NCBI GenBank assembly: GCA_002470515.1
Contig: DKML01000023.1
Span: 1-40,707, forward strand
DNA: 40,707 nucleotides
Origin: Proteobacteria bacterium UBA7415
GTDB taxonomy: Bacteria; Pseudomonadota; Gammaproteobacteria; Arenicellales; Arenicellaceae
Direction: 5' to 3'
The notes below the pieces were generated by a model, which had not been told where the DNA came from, ran no database searches, and worked only from the letters and a program-made list of their open reading frames with translations. How positions within the stretch are numbered: position 1 is the first letter of the stretch; each line of letters opens with the position of its first letter. The position numbers and the translations under genes were made by a program. This document shows, one piece after another, positions 1 through 8,927 of the stretch.

Positions 1-19
1 GGAGTTTTTACACAGTCTG
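1..19. repeat. Insertion-sequence terminal inverted repeat (one end)
   Basis: The first 19 bases, GGAGTTTTTACACAGTCTG, match the reverse complement of the last 18 bases of the window with a single mismatch. The orientation fits the right end of an insertion sequence lying to the left of the window. The TGTGT-AAAA core resembles termini I associate with IS256-family elements, but that family assignment is inference. No transposase is in the window. Confidence 0.5.
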
Positions 20-210
20 AGTATCTAACTGCCTGATTGAAAATGCAAGCCTGACCATGAGCTATCTGCTCGTTACCCCTTATGATTCATGTTTTGTGTA
101 AGTAAGCTATACCGTTGGCTTGGTGTTTAGTGGCTTTAATGAGATCCTTTCTCTGGCTTCTTATTAAGTAACAAACGTGTTTGACGGTTCGCTGAACGGT
201 TCACAAGACC

Positions 211-245
211 CATAAAAACAAAAACCCGCTTAAAATCAGCGGGTT
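211..245 (-). terminator. Intrinsic terminator after the small exported protein gene
   Basis: Read on the minus strand, a 7-bp stem (AACCCGC / GCGGGTT, positions 245-239 and 229-223) with a 9-nt loop is followed by a T-rich run at 222-211. It lies just past the stop codon of the minus-strand gene ending at 250, so it fits a rho-independent terminator for that gene. Confidence 0.8.
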
Positions 246-249
246 ATCG

Positions 250-609
250 TTATGTAATGGCGGACGTAAGACACGCCATTAATCCTTGGCTATAGAACAT
301 CATTTGGCTTTGTACGGCAAACATCTCTTCCATAGTTGGGTCACGCTCTGTGACCAGTATGTCGAGTGCTGTGATAGCCGCTGGCTCTTGGTCAGGCTTT
401 AGTTTGGACTGCCACTGATTAAATGCACATTCACAAAGCGCTTGAGATTCACCAGAATCATTCATGCAATGGTTCACAAAACGCGCTTTTTGTTGAGCAA
501 ATGTATTTGCAGACGAGACTCTGGGATAAATCAGCATCAGCAAAACAATCGTCAGAAGTGCCAGAGACGCTGTTTGAGTGTTGTTAATAACGAATAGTTT
601 TTTAAGCAT
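250..609 (-). CDS. Small exported hypothetical protein
   Basis: I do not recognise the family. From the ATG at 609 the product is about 119 residues. It starts with MLKK, then a hydrophobic stretch of about 20 residues and a likely signal peptidase site after VSSA. The mature part has four cysteines (NHC, LCEC and a later MAC), which suggests disulphide-bonded periplasmic folding. An in-frame ATG at 654 would add 15 residues ahead of the signal peptide. I prefer 609 because it gives a normal signal peptide, although neither start has a strong ribosome binding site. The gene lies downstream of ychF but is separated from it by a terminator, so it is probably its own unit. Confidence 0.55.
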   Translation of the reverse strand: MLKKLFVINNTQTASLALLTIVLLMLIYPRVSSANTFAQQKARFVNHCMNDSGESQALCECAFNQWQSKLKPDQEPAAITALDILVTERDPTMEEMFAVQSQMMFYSQGLMACLTSAIT

Positions 610-745
610 GAGAGGTCTTTGCAAAAAGTGCCCAAACGCCCTAAAGAAGGTCATCTTGGGTAGTCAAATAACACCATCAAGTTTGCCTTTCTCGGCCGGT
701 ATTTAACATACACCATTTGGGGTATACGACTGATTTTCGAGCAAC

Positions 746-772
746 AAAAAAGGAGGCGAATGCCTCCTTTTT
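746..772. terminator. Bidirectional-looking intrinsic terminator after ychF
   Basis: A GGAGGC / GCCTCC stem with a GAAT tetraloop (752-767) is flanked by A6 on the left and T5 on the right. On the minus strand it ends the prs-rplY-pth-ychF transcript, about 85 bases after the ychF stop. The symmetrical flanks would let it work on both strands. Confidence 0.8.
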
Positions 773-855
773 CAACACAAAACACCTTAATACTAATACT
801 TTATTGACGAATTAGATCAACCAGTTTTGCTACGCTTTCTAATAGAAAACGCTTA

Positions 856-1947
856 TTAAACGTTGAACCTAAAGTGCACTACATCGCCATCACGCATTAC
901 GTACTCTTTTCCTTCAAGGCGAAACTTACCGGCTTCCTTTGCGCCCAACTCCCCACCATATTGATCATAATCAGCAAACGCGGTTGTTTCTGCTCGAATA
1001 AAACCGCGCTCAAAATCAGTATGGATAACACCTGCTGCTTGCGGCGCCGTATAGCCTTTGCGAATCGTCCAGGCGCGCACTTCCTGTTTGCCTGCCGTAA
1101 AGTATGTTTGTAGCCCTAGTAATTCATAGCCGGCTCGAATAACACGATTTAAACCCGGTTCGTCTTGTCCTAGCTCGCTTAGAAATTCGATTTTCTCTTC
1201 GTCTTCTAATTCAGCAATTTCTGATTCAATCGCGGCGCAGATAGCGACAACGCCTGCACCTTCTGCAGTTGCTAGGTCGATTACCGTTTGGAGAAGCGGG
1301 TTATCTTCAAAGCCATTTTCGTCCACATTTGCAACGTACATCGTTGGCTTCGCTGTCATCAAACACAAAGGCTTAATCAATTTAGAGTCGTCTTCATCCA
1401 ACCCCATTGACCGAACTGGTTCGCCCGTATCTAAATGAGCAAGCACACGCTCTAATAAAGCTTTGAGCTTTATTTGATCTTTGTCGCCAGACTTAGCACG
1501 CTTGGCGGCACGATCAATTGCTTTCTCAACGGTTTCCATATCAGCCAAACCGAGCTCAGTATGAATGACCTCAATATCTTCTGCAGGATCTACCTTGCCT
1601 GATACATGGATCACGTTTTCGTCGATAAAGCATCGGACAACATGAGCAATAGCGTCGACTTCTCGAATATTGGCCAAAAACTGATTACCTAGGCCTTCGC
1701 CCTTTGACGCTCCTTCGACTAAGCCCGCTATGTCTACGAACTCCATCGTCGCTGGTATCGTCTTATTTGGAATAGCAAGCTCGGTAAGACGTGCTAAACG
1801 TGGGTCCGGCACTTCGACCATGCCGACATTCGGCTCGATCGTACAAAAAGGGTAGTTTTCGGCCTGGATGCCAGAATTCGTTAACGCATTAAACAGCGTC
1901 GATTTACCGACGTTGGGGAGCCCAACGATGCCACATTTAAATCCCAT
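856..1947 (-). CDS. ychF: Redox-regulated ATPase YchF (Obg-like)
   Basis: This is a universal P-loop ATPase of the Obg/OLA1 family that binds ribosomes and is linked to stress responses. The 363-residue length is normal. The P-loop GLPNVGKS is at residues 9-16, the G3-type motif [16 protein letters not shown] follows near residue 73, and the C-terminal TGS domain ends in the expected [10 protein letters not shown]. The ATG at 1947 is preceded by a good AAAGGT ribosome binding site. It follows pth with a gap of about 170 bases, the standard gammaproteobacterial order. Confidence 0.97.
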   Translation of the reverse strand: MGFKCGIVGLPNVGKSTLFNALTNSGIQAENYPFCTIEPNVGMVEVPDPRLARLTELAIPNKTIPATMEFVDIAGLVEGASKGEGLGNQFLANIREVDAIAHVVRCFIDENVIHVSGKVDPAEDIEVIHTELGLADMETVEKAIDRAAKRAKSGDKDQIKLKALLERVLAHLDTGEPVRSMGLDEDDSKLIKPLCLMTAKPTMYVANVDENGFEDNPLLQTVIDLATAEGAGVVAICAAIESEIAELEDEEKIEFLSELGQDEPGLNRVIRAGYELLGLQTYFTAGKQEVRAWTIRKGYTAPQAAGVIHTDFERGFIRAETTAFADYDQYGGELGAKEAGKFRLEGKEYVMRDGDVVHFRFNV

Positions 1948-2118
1948 ATCTTGACCTTTATTTGAACCTATTACTTAAATGGTTTAGTTACTGCAATTCG
2001 CTAATTTCACTAGCAGAATTTATTACTTAATTGTTGAAGATAAAGACTCTGACACACCTAATTGCGCCGAATAACCTTATCTCTACTTATTCTGTAATGC
2101 TACTTAAAGGCCTAGTCT

Positions 2119-2778
2119 TTAGGTGTCTTTGCCTGTAGCACTGTCTTTAATCGCCGCTTTCTTCTTAGGCTTTGCAACCGAAAGGCGTGTGTGTAAATCG
2201 TTCATCGCGCTTGCACAATCACCACTAACAATTCTATCTAACACGGCAATGCTCTCATCAATAGCAAGATCAATTTTGTCTTGATCAGCTAGATTAGCTT
2301 GTTTAAGCACATAGCTGGCTACATCTCGTCCAACACCAGGGTGACCGATGCCAACTCGTAAACGTGCGAAGTCGCTGGTTCCCAAGACCTGCGTAATATG
2401 TCGCAAGCCGTTATTACCACCATGTCCGCCTCCAAGCTTAATACGAGCAATGCCAGCATCAAGATCAAGCTCATCGTGCACCACTAGGATTTGGTGAGCT
2501 TGGAGCTTGTAATACGATAAAGCAGCCTGCACAGAGCTACCACTTAGATTCATAAATGTACTGGGCGCCAACAATCTAACCGCAACCCCATCCACAACGC
2601 CAAAGTCAACTTGGGCAGATAACCCCAATAGGTTTTTATCAGGACGTAAGCTCACGCTCGGAAATCGCTGATTTAACAACCTATCCAAAAACAAAAACCC
2701 GGCATTGTGCCGGGTCTTTGTGTACTTCTCGCCCGGATTGCCGAGACCGACAATCAACTTAATAGGCGATGCTTTCAC
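2119..2778 (-). CDS. pth: Peptidyl-tRNA hydrolase
   Basis: The enzyme cleaves the ester bond of peptidyl-tRNAs released by drop-off and so recycles tRNA in the cytoplasm. Family motifs are plain: VGLGNPGEKY with TRHNAG near the N terminus (catalytic His about residue 24), HDELD in the middle, and GGGHGGNNGLRHI followed by RLRVGIGHP. The product is 219 residues, about 25 longer than the Escherichia coli enzyme because of a lysine-rich tail. The start is GTG at 2778, with a GAGGA ribosome binding site that overlaps the end of rplY, so the two genes are probably translationally coupled. Confidence 0.97.
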   Translation of the reverse strand: MKASPIKLIVGLGNPGEKYTKTRHNAGFLFLDRLLNQRFPSVSLRPDKNLLGLSAQVDFGVVDGVAVRLLAPSTFMNLSGSSVQAALSYYKLQAHQILVVHDELDLDAGIARIKLGGGHGGNNGLRHITQVLGTSDFARLRVGIGHPGVGRDVASYVLKQANLADQDKIDLAIDESIAVLDRIVSGDCASAMNDLHTRLSVAKPKKKAAIKDSATGKDT

Positions 2779-2780
2779 GG

Positions 2781-3470
2781 TTAATCCTCTTTGCCTGCCT
2801 CGTCATCTGCTCCACCTTCAGCATCTGACCCAGCACCTTCAGTATCTTCGCCACCTTCTTCAGACTCATCGTCCTCAGATGCACTAGCCAATTGAGGTGC
2901 AAGCACCGATGCAACTGGTTGCTCAAGATCTGTTTCGCTTACTGTACTTGCAAACTCAACGCCTTCTGGCAAAGCAACTTCGCCAAGAGCAATCGAATCG
3001 CCAATATCAAGCATGCTTACATCAACTGGGATGTATTCTGGAAGATCAGATCCAAGACAAGTTACCTCGATCATGTTCACACTGTGAGACATGATACCGG
3101 CATTGGCTTTAACGCCAGGACACTCTTCTTCACCGCTAAAGTGCAACGGAATAGACATAGTGATTTTGTCTTTACGACTCACGCGTTGAAAATCCAAGTG
3201 CATTACTTGGGCTTTGTAAGGGTGCATTTGTACATCACGCAAAATGGCGCGCTGCAAATCGTCTTTAACATGTATTTGAACCAATGCGGAACGGAAAGAC
3301 TCTACTTCTAGTTGCAACATAATTTTGTTGTGGTCAACTAATAGATATTGCTCATCTTCTCCACCGCCATAGACTACGACAGGAACTAAACCAGCACGTC
3401 GTGCACGACGACTTGCCGCTGTACCTTTGCCGCTTCTTACTTCAGCTTCTACTATAAAATTAGCACTCAT
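2781..3470 (-). CDS. rplY: 50S ribosomal protein L25 (Ctc form)
   Basis: L25/Ctc binds 5S rRNA in the large ribosomal subunit. The N-terminal domain has the family pattern, with RSGKGTAASRRARR and LVPVVVYGG, followed by the second TL5-like beta domain (residues about 90-185). The last 35 residues are a highly acidic Glu/Asp/Gly-rich tail, common in this form. I place the start at the ATG at 3470 (protein MSANFIVEAEV) because it has an upstream AGAAA and matches the family's N terminus. The frame remains open 13 codons further up. It sits between prs and pth, as in many Gammaproteobacteria. Confidence 0.95.
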   Translation of the reverse strand: MSANFIVEAEVRSGKGTAASRRARRAGLVPVVVYGGGEDEQYLLVDHNKIMLQLEVESFRSALVQIHVKDDLQRAILRDVQMHPYKAQVMHLDFQRVSRKDKITMSIPLHFSGEEECPGVKANAGIMSHSVNMIEVTCLGSDLPEYIPVDVSMLDIGDSIALGEVALPEGVEFASTVSETDLEQPVASVLAPQLASASEDDESEEGGEDTEGAGSDAEGGADDEAGKED

Positions 3471-3564
3471 TTTTATTTCTCTAAAATGAATTAATTTCCA
3501 ATCACACATCGATCGTAATCAATGGGTGGGCTTGTGCTCACTTTGGTTTAGATTAGCGTTGAGC

Positions 3565-4521
3565 TTAATCTTCTTCCATGAACAACGAACTCACTGAATC
3601 ACTAACCGTGATTCGGCGGATCGACTCTCCCAGCAAATGTGCTACGGACAACTGTCTTATCTTGTCAGAAGCTGCTGCTGCATCGCTCAATGGAATAGTG
3701 TTGGTAACCACCACTTCGTCCATTGTTGATGCGTTAATTCTAGTAACGGCCTCACCGGATAAAACCGCGTGAGTACAGTAGGCGCGTACCGCGACGGCGC
3801 CCTCTTCTTTTAATGCGTCAGCGGCTTTACACAGCGTGTTCGCTGTATCGACCATATCATCGATCAACACACAGCTGCGGCCTTTGACGTCACCAATGAT
3901 ATTCATAACCTTGGCAACATTCGCTTTAGGGCGACGTTTATCAATAATGGCTAAGTCTACGCCAAGACGTTTCGCTAAAGCGCGGGCTCGTACAACACCA
4001 CCTACGTCCGGTGAAACAACAATTTGGTTGCCTTCATTTAGGCGTCTTATGTCTTCCAACAACACTGGCGAGCCATAGATGTTATCGGTAGGAATGTCGA
4101 AAAAGCCTTGGATCTGGTCTGCGTGTAGATCCATGGTTAACACGCGATCGGCTCCTGCGGTAGTGATCATCGACGCGATCAACTTAGCACTAATAGGAAC
4201 TCGTGAATTACGTGGGCGACGATCTTGTCTACCGTATCCGTAGTAAGGAACAACGGCCGTTATGCGGTTTGCTGATGAACGATCACACGCATCGATCAGG
4301 AGCAATAGTTCCATTAAGTTTTTGTGACTCGGGGCACACGTCGGTTGGATAATAAAGACATCGCGACCACGTACATTCTCTAGCACTTCAACCGCTATTT
4401 CACCGTCGCTGAACTGTTCGACTCGTGCTTTGCCCAAAGGTAACTTTAAATAGTCAACAACCTGTGCAGCTAGATCTGGATTAGCGTTACCGGAAAATAC
4501 GGTGAGATTATCGATTGACAT
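3565..4521 (-). CDS. prs: Ribose-phosphate pyrophosphokinase
   Basis: It makes PRPP from ribose 5-phosphate and ATP, feeding purine, pyrimidine, histidine and tryptophan synthesis; hisG in this window uses the product. The 318-residue protein has the class I features. These are the ATP-side RQDRRPR segment at 98-104, the [14 protein letters not shown] signature at 131-144, the flexible-loop KRRP at 195-198, and the PRPP-binding [13 protein letters not shown] at 217-229. It ends in a short acidic tail. The upstream 215 bases, between it and tRNA-Gln, hold an AT-rich stretch with a TATAAAAT-like -10 candidate. Confidence 0.98.
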   Translation of the reverse strand: MSIDNLTVFSGNANPDLAAQVVDYLKLPLGKARVEQFSDGEIAVEVLENVRGRDVFIIQPTCAPSHKNLMELLLLIDACDRSSANRITAVVPYYGYGRQDRRPRNSRVPISAKLIASMITTAGADRVLTMDLHADQIQGFFDIPTDNIYGSPVLLEDIRRLNEGNQIVVSPDVGGVVRARALAKRLGVDLAIIDKRRPKANVAKVMNIIGDVKGRSCVLIDDMVDTANTLCKAADALKEEGAVAVRAYCTHAVLSGEAVTRINASTMDEVVVTNTIPLSDAAAASDKIRQLSVAHLLGESIRRITVSDSVSSLFMEED

Positions 4522-4736
4522 GAATGGTGGCCTCTTTTGTTGGTGTCGGTTAATGTCATAACAACACTCCGAAACCTTATTTTATAGTTTTAGTACAGTC
4601 GTTTAAATCTGAATATATAACTTAAGAAATATCGATAGTACTAAAGTCCACCATCTAGATGAAGTCTGAGCAGAGCAACTATTGTATATCTGACGAATAT
4701 TGACATACATTCCTGCATGCATACTCTGCGAAAAAG

Positions 4737-4813
4737 TGGCTGGGGTGGAAGGATTCGAACCTTCGAATGCCAGAATCAAAATCTGGTGCCTTAGGCCACT
4801 TGGCTACACCCCA
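4737..4813 (-). tRNA. tRNA-Gln (anticodon TTG)
   Basis: On the minus strand the 77-nt sequence starts TGGGGTG and pairs with CACCCCA before the discriminator G and an encoded CCA. The anticodon arm is CCAGA-TTTTGAT-TCTGG, giving anticodon TTG for glutamine. The T arm carries GGTTCGAATCC. Its place between ispE and prs is the usual one for a glutamine tRNA in Gammaproteobacteria. Confidence 0.96.
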
Positions 4814-4945
4814 TTAATCACTACTTTTCAAACTGTTTTCACTCGCTTACGGACTGCTCCGCTGAAAGTGGAGAGGGAAATATAACGAAAAACCTCATTC
4901 GTTAGAACACAAGTTTAACGCGCTATTCCTTCTAGAGTGTGAAAA

Positions 4946-5800
4946 TTACACCAACCTCTCTATCTTATTTACACCTTTCGCAACAAAGCCCTTAATATTT
5001 TCGGGCCTTCTCGCCAACAATTCAGTTGCACTACGCTCTGAATCGCATGGCATAAAAACGGAACTACCTGAGCCGCTCATTCTAGCTTTGCCGAATTGTT
5101 CCATCCAGCTAATCAGGTGATCGACCTTTGGCACCAGCTTGCGAACGATGGGTTCTAAATCATTTTCCCCAACATTCAAAACCGACTGGTTCCGAAGAGC
5201 GCGTATTTTCTTCATCTGAGCCCTCTCTGTCAATTGATTCTGTGAAAAAATTTCATTAGTTGATACCCCTTCGTCTGGAAACAACACTAAGTACCAAGGT
5301 GTGGGTAAACTAATTGGTGTCAGTATCTCACCAATTCCTTCCGCCCAAGCTGAAAAACCAGCTACAAAGACAGGCACATCCGCCCCTAGTGACAACCCTA
5401 ATTCCTGCAGGGTCTTTTGCTCTAAACCTAGGCCCCATAAGTGATTGAGAGCAATTAGCGTTGTTGCCGCATTCGAACTTCCACCACCAAGCCCACCTCC
5501 CATAGGTATTTTTTTATCCAAATTAATCGTCGCACCCAGCTCAGGCCTGCCCACAAAATCGCGTAATGCCGTCGCCGCGCACAAATTTAGATCACTGGCA
5601 CGATTAAAGCCAAAATCGTAAGAACGCTCCAATTCACCGTCAAGATTTACCGAAAAACTCATTTCGTCAGCAAAATCTAGAAATTGAAATATTGTTTGCA
5701 ACTCGTGATAACCGTCACTTCGCTTACCAACAACATGTAAAAACAGGTTGATTTTGGCAGGCGCTAACCAAATAGGTAGATCTGGATTGTTAGATGGCAT
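4946..5800 (-). CDS. ispE: 4-diphosphocytidyl-2-C-methyl-D-erythritol kinase
   Basis: This GHMP-superfamily kinase phosphorylates CDP-methylerythritol in the non-mevalonate isoprenoid pathway. The N terminus has LAPAKINLFLHVVGKRSDGY (residues 12-31). The ATP-binding glycine-rich motif PMGGGLGGGSSNA is at 99-111, and the third GHMP motif region KARMSGSGSSVF is near residue 238. At 284 residues the length is normal. It lies in the conserved order lolB-ispE-tRNA-prs, 148 bases below lolB. Confidence 0.97.
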   Translation of the reverse strand: MPSNNPDLPIWLAPAKINLFLHVVGKRSDGYHELQTIFQFLDFADEMSFSVNLDGELERSYDFGFNRASDLNLCAATALRDFVGRPELGATINLDKKIPMGGGLGGGSSNAATTLIALNHLWGLGLEQKTLQELGLSLGADVPVFVAGFSAWAEGIGEILTPISLPTPWYLVLFPDEGVSTNEIFSQNQLTERAQMKKIRALRNQSVLNVGENDLEPIVRKLVPKVDHLISWMEQFGKARMSGSGSSVFMPCDSERSATELLARRPENIKGFVAKGVNKIERLV

Positions 5801-5948
5801 TTGAAATCATGATATTGGATGGTTGTGGCCTGTACAGCACATTGTTTTTATATTGAACGATTAGAGAGGCTTAAGTTGACTAAATCGATCTAAAGAGGAC
5901 TTAGGCGATCGACGTTCGCGCTAATCGGGCTAACATTCTGGTACAAAA

Positions 5949-6815
5949 CTATTCGTCACTTTCTGGGGCGTCAAAATCCCATAATTTAGTGATGATCTTA
6001 ACCTGTATTTGCTCACCTCGAGAACCACGACCTTGCGAACTAATACGACGCGGAAAACGAAAACTCTTAGCGTTAGCCTGAAGCGTATCATTTTGACCAC
6101 CCTCTTCACCATTTGGCCGTTCCTGCCATAATCTGTAGTCACTAAAACTGGACTCCCAGCCAAGCTGCTTCAACCGGCCAATCTCGAAGTTACTACTTTG
6201 GTTTGAGCTATTCCTAAGACCTTGCTCTTGAACAGAACCCGCGCCGCTGTCTGGTGATACATCTACATGTTCTTGAGTTATCAGTTGCGGCGGTTCGGGC
6301 AAGTTCAGTTGGTAATGCGCAAGCGCGTCTGGCGCAGGCACTGCAAACAACCAATATTGAAGCGCGTTTATCGGTAGATTTAGACCAGTAATTTCTCTCA
6401 ATAAACTAGAGGCATCTGGTCCCGTATACTTCACTCCATCGTTATCACTTAAACGTGCTTCGCCACCATCGTAATCAAGCCTTACTGCGCCCACACCTAA
6501 CGGACCAAATATACGAATGGAATGTGCGCCCTCTGCAAAGCGCCAATCCAAATTGAACTGATCCGTCTTGCCTTGCGACTTAATAGACGCTTTGGCGCTA
6601 TACCGCCAATGGATGAGTGATTCCGACACTTTTGTTCTCGTCGCAAAGCGACCGTCTGCCTGAACCCATTCGTCAGAAGACTCAATGGATGGCTTTGGAA
6701 CGGATTGACACCCGGCCAGCAGCATTAGTGACAACAGGCAAATCTTACGGATAGACAACCCTAGAACTCGCTCTACAGAGGCATCATTTCTCGACTGCGC
6801 GTAATTCTCAATCAT
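5949..6815 (-). CDS. lolB: Outer-membrane lipoprotein insertion protein LolB
   Basis: LolB is an outer-membrane lipoprotein that accepts lipoproteins from LolA and inserts them. The lipobox LLAGC puts the lipidated cysteine at residue 36. Family landmarks follow: RIFGPLGVGAVRLDYDGG, LLREITGLNLPINALQYWLFAVPAP, then LKQLGWESSFSDY. At 288 residues it is clearly longer than the usual 200 or so. The extra length is a polar insert between the PAP and LGWE segments and another before the terminal RFPRRI segment. It overlaps the upstream TPR gene by 8 bases, implying coupled translation. Confidence 0.9.
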   Translation of the reverse strand: MIENYAQSRNDASVERVLGLSIRKICLLSLMLLAGCQSVPKPSIESSDEWVQADGRFATRTKVSESLIHWRYSAKASIKSQGKTDQFNLDWRFAEGAHSIRIFGPLGVGAVRLDYDGGEARLSDNDGVKYTGPDASSLLREITGLNLPINALQYWLFAVPAPDALAHYQLNLPEPPQLITQEHVDVSPDSGAGSVQEQGLRNSSNQSSNFEIGRLKQLGWESSFSDYRLWQERPNGEEGGQNDTLQANAKSFRFPRRISSQGRGSRGEQIQVKIITKLWDFDAPESDE

Positions 6816-8646
6816 CTAAACTGACGCTAAAGCGCTCTAAGGTCGTTGCGAGCAAGGGGCTTTGGGGATCCTTTTCGTATGCATCCTTCCATATCTCTAA
6901 GGCTTGTTCTTGATCACCCTTAACCCAAAGCACTTCGGCTAAGTGCACTCCAATCTCGACTTCTGGCCAAATATCATACGCTCGACTTAAGTATTCTCTT
7001 GCTACTGATAACTCACCGAGTCGATACATAACCCAGCCATAACTGTCTAAAATATGTGCTGAATTTGGCTGCAAGAGTAAAGCTCGCTCAATTAAAGCTT
7101 TGGCTTCTTGGTATCGCTCTGTTTGGTCTGCAAGTGTGTAACCGTACGCATTAAGCGCATCCGCGTTCTTTGGTTGGGCCAATAAAACCGCTTTAAAATC
7201 CGACTCCGCGAGCTTTAAGTCACGCATCTCTGCGGCGACCAATGCGCGAGCATAGAGCAGCCTAGCATCACCAGGTAAGTACAGAAGGCTATCGTTGATA
7301 TAGCCCAATGCTTCTTCAAGGCGTAGCACTTGAAGCAAAATGTAATGGCGGGTCATTGCAATCTCAACAAATTCTTGTTCAGTAGCAGGGTCGACCATAT
7401 TAAGGAGCTCAACGGCTTCATCAACTTGGTCTTGTGCTGCTGAAATAATTGCTAGACGAGTTTGAGCGTACAGATAATTTTTGTCCGATGCTATTTGAGC
7501 ATAATATTTTTGCGCCGATACATACTGACTTTCACTCTCAGCTGCGCGCCCAAGCGCCAATAAAGCATCTTCATTGTTTGGCTCAAGATCGTTAACTCGT
7601 CGATAATATTTTTGAGCGTTCTCGGAATTTCCTAATTGAGCACTTATAAGCGCAGCATAGGTCAAAGCCTGTACATTTCGAGACTCCAATTCCAACACAA
7701 AACTTATTTCACTGAGTGCAGCATCAAGCTTTCGTGCTCTTGCCAGTTCTGCTGCATACAGAGTTCGCATAGCAACGGACTCTGGGTATTCGGTTAAATA
7801 ATCTTGGAGAAACAAGATTCGTGTTTCATTGTAATCCGCACCTGCAATCAGCTCTGCTTTTGACAGTGCCGCGGACTCCCAGCCAGGTTTTATTTCTAAC
7901 GCTCTATCTAGACGATCAGCAGCAAGCTGCTTGTCGCCCAAAGCACCGGCCACGTAAGCCGCACTAAGATTCACTTGGGCTGAGTCTGGGTGCAAGGCAA
8001 GAATCTTAGCAACTAAATCTAGCGCGGCACTTCCGTTAGATTGCTGAACGACTAATCCAGCGATTTCGCGAACCGTTTGGTCGATATTATCAGTACTGAG
8101 AGCATCTTTGCTCTGTAACACCGTTATGGCATCGTCAACCAAACCTTGATTAACTTGCGACATAATCAGCAAATCGAGCCCATCCTCTGCATCAGGCTGC
8201 AATCTGAGCCAAAACTCTGCCATTTCTAGGCCAGTCACATAATCTTTGTTTTGCACCGCCAGCACCGCCGCGGCTTTGGCTAGACGGGGATCCTTGCTTT
8301 CAAACGCAGCCGCTTTTACATGCGATAAACCAAGCTTCCACTGATTTTCATACAATGCCAAATTAAAAACCAACAACTCTGATAACAAACTGGCACTCAG
8401 CTCTTGTTCCGGAATGCTGTTGTGTTGCTCGAGTTCAAATTCGTCTATTAGCACGGACTCATTGGCCGCATCAGTAGTTTGGGCTATCGCTTGCTGAAAC
8501 ACATGCTGAGACGCTCGCTCAAATACGACGCTTGAAAACAACAAAGCCACAAGCACAACAAAGGTTGGCATTGAATTGCACACAGAATACCGCCACGAGT
8601 GTAATGCGAAAGAGCTAATAGCTGACTGATACTTCGAAAGGTTCAT
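6808..8646 (-). CDS. TPR-repeat protein, membrane-anchored
   Basis: The 612-residue protein has an N-terminal hydrophobic segment (about residues 27-43) and then a long array of tetratricopeptide repeats. Repeat hallmarks include YYRRVNDLEPNNEDALLALG, DFKAVLLAQPKNADALNAYG, and a last set ending YLSRAYDIWPEVEIGVHLAE. Such proteins next to lolB are common in Gammaproteobacteria and are often annotated only as TPR proteins. The bulk is probably periplasmic, with an unknown partner. The overlap with lolB suggests a role in envelope or lipoprotein assembly, which is inference. Confidence 0.85.
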   Translation of the reverse strand: MNLSKYQSAISSFALHSWRYSVCNSMPTFVVLVALLFSSVVFERASQHVFQQAIAQTTDAANESVLIDEFELEQHNSIPEQELSASLLSELLVFNLALYENQWKLGLSHVKAAAFESKDPRLAKAAAVLAVQNKDYVTGLEMAEFWLRLQPDAEDGLDLLIMSQVNQGLVDDAITVLQSKDALSTDNIDQTVREIAGLVVQQSNGSAALDLVAKILALHPDSAQVNLSAAYVAGALGDKQLAADRLDRALEIKPGWESAALSKAELIAGADYNETRILFLQDYLTEYPESVAMRTLYAAELARARKLDAALSEISFVLELESRNVQALTYAALISAQLGNSENAQKYYRRVNDLEPNNEDALLALGRAAESESQYVSAQKYYAQIASDKNYLYAQTRLAIISAAQDQVDEAVELLNMVDPATEQEFVEIAMTRHYILLQVLRLEEALGYINDSLLYLPGDARLLYARALVAAEMRDLKLAESDFKAVLLAQPKNADALNAYGYTLADQTERYQEAKALIERALLLQPNSAHILDSYGWVMYRLGELSVAREYLSRAYDIWPEVEIGVHLAEVLWVKGDQEQALEIWKDAYEKDPQSPLLATTLERFSVSLDD

Positions 8647-8927
8647 ATAGAAGTGTGTAGATTTAACTGCAGAGTAAACTGCATGAATAATTGATAGCAG
8701 TCTTTTGCCAAGCGTAACGCATAGCGAAACTCATTTAAGAACACCAGAAAGAGCGCTACAAAGACTAGCATTGGCCCATTATACGCAGTCAATACTCTTC
8801 AGCGCGTGTTTAATCATTGCCATATACTTAACATGCAGACATCGCCACCATAAAATGGTGACTCCGAAAACAGCATCTATTGCTTACTTGCAATAACGCT
8901 AGCGCTTTGAGCAATGAGACTTTCACC

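Noticed and set aside
8705..8896. A 63-codon plus-strand frame in the TPR/CstA-like divergent region
   Set aside because: It has no ribosome binding site, no recognisable motif, and covers the place where the divergent promoters should be.
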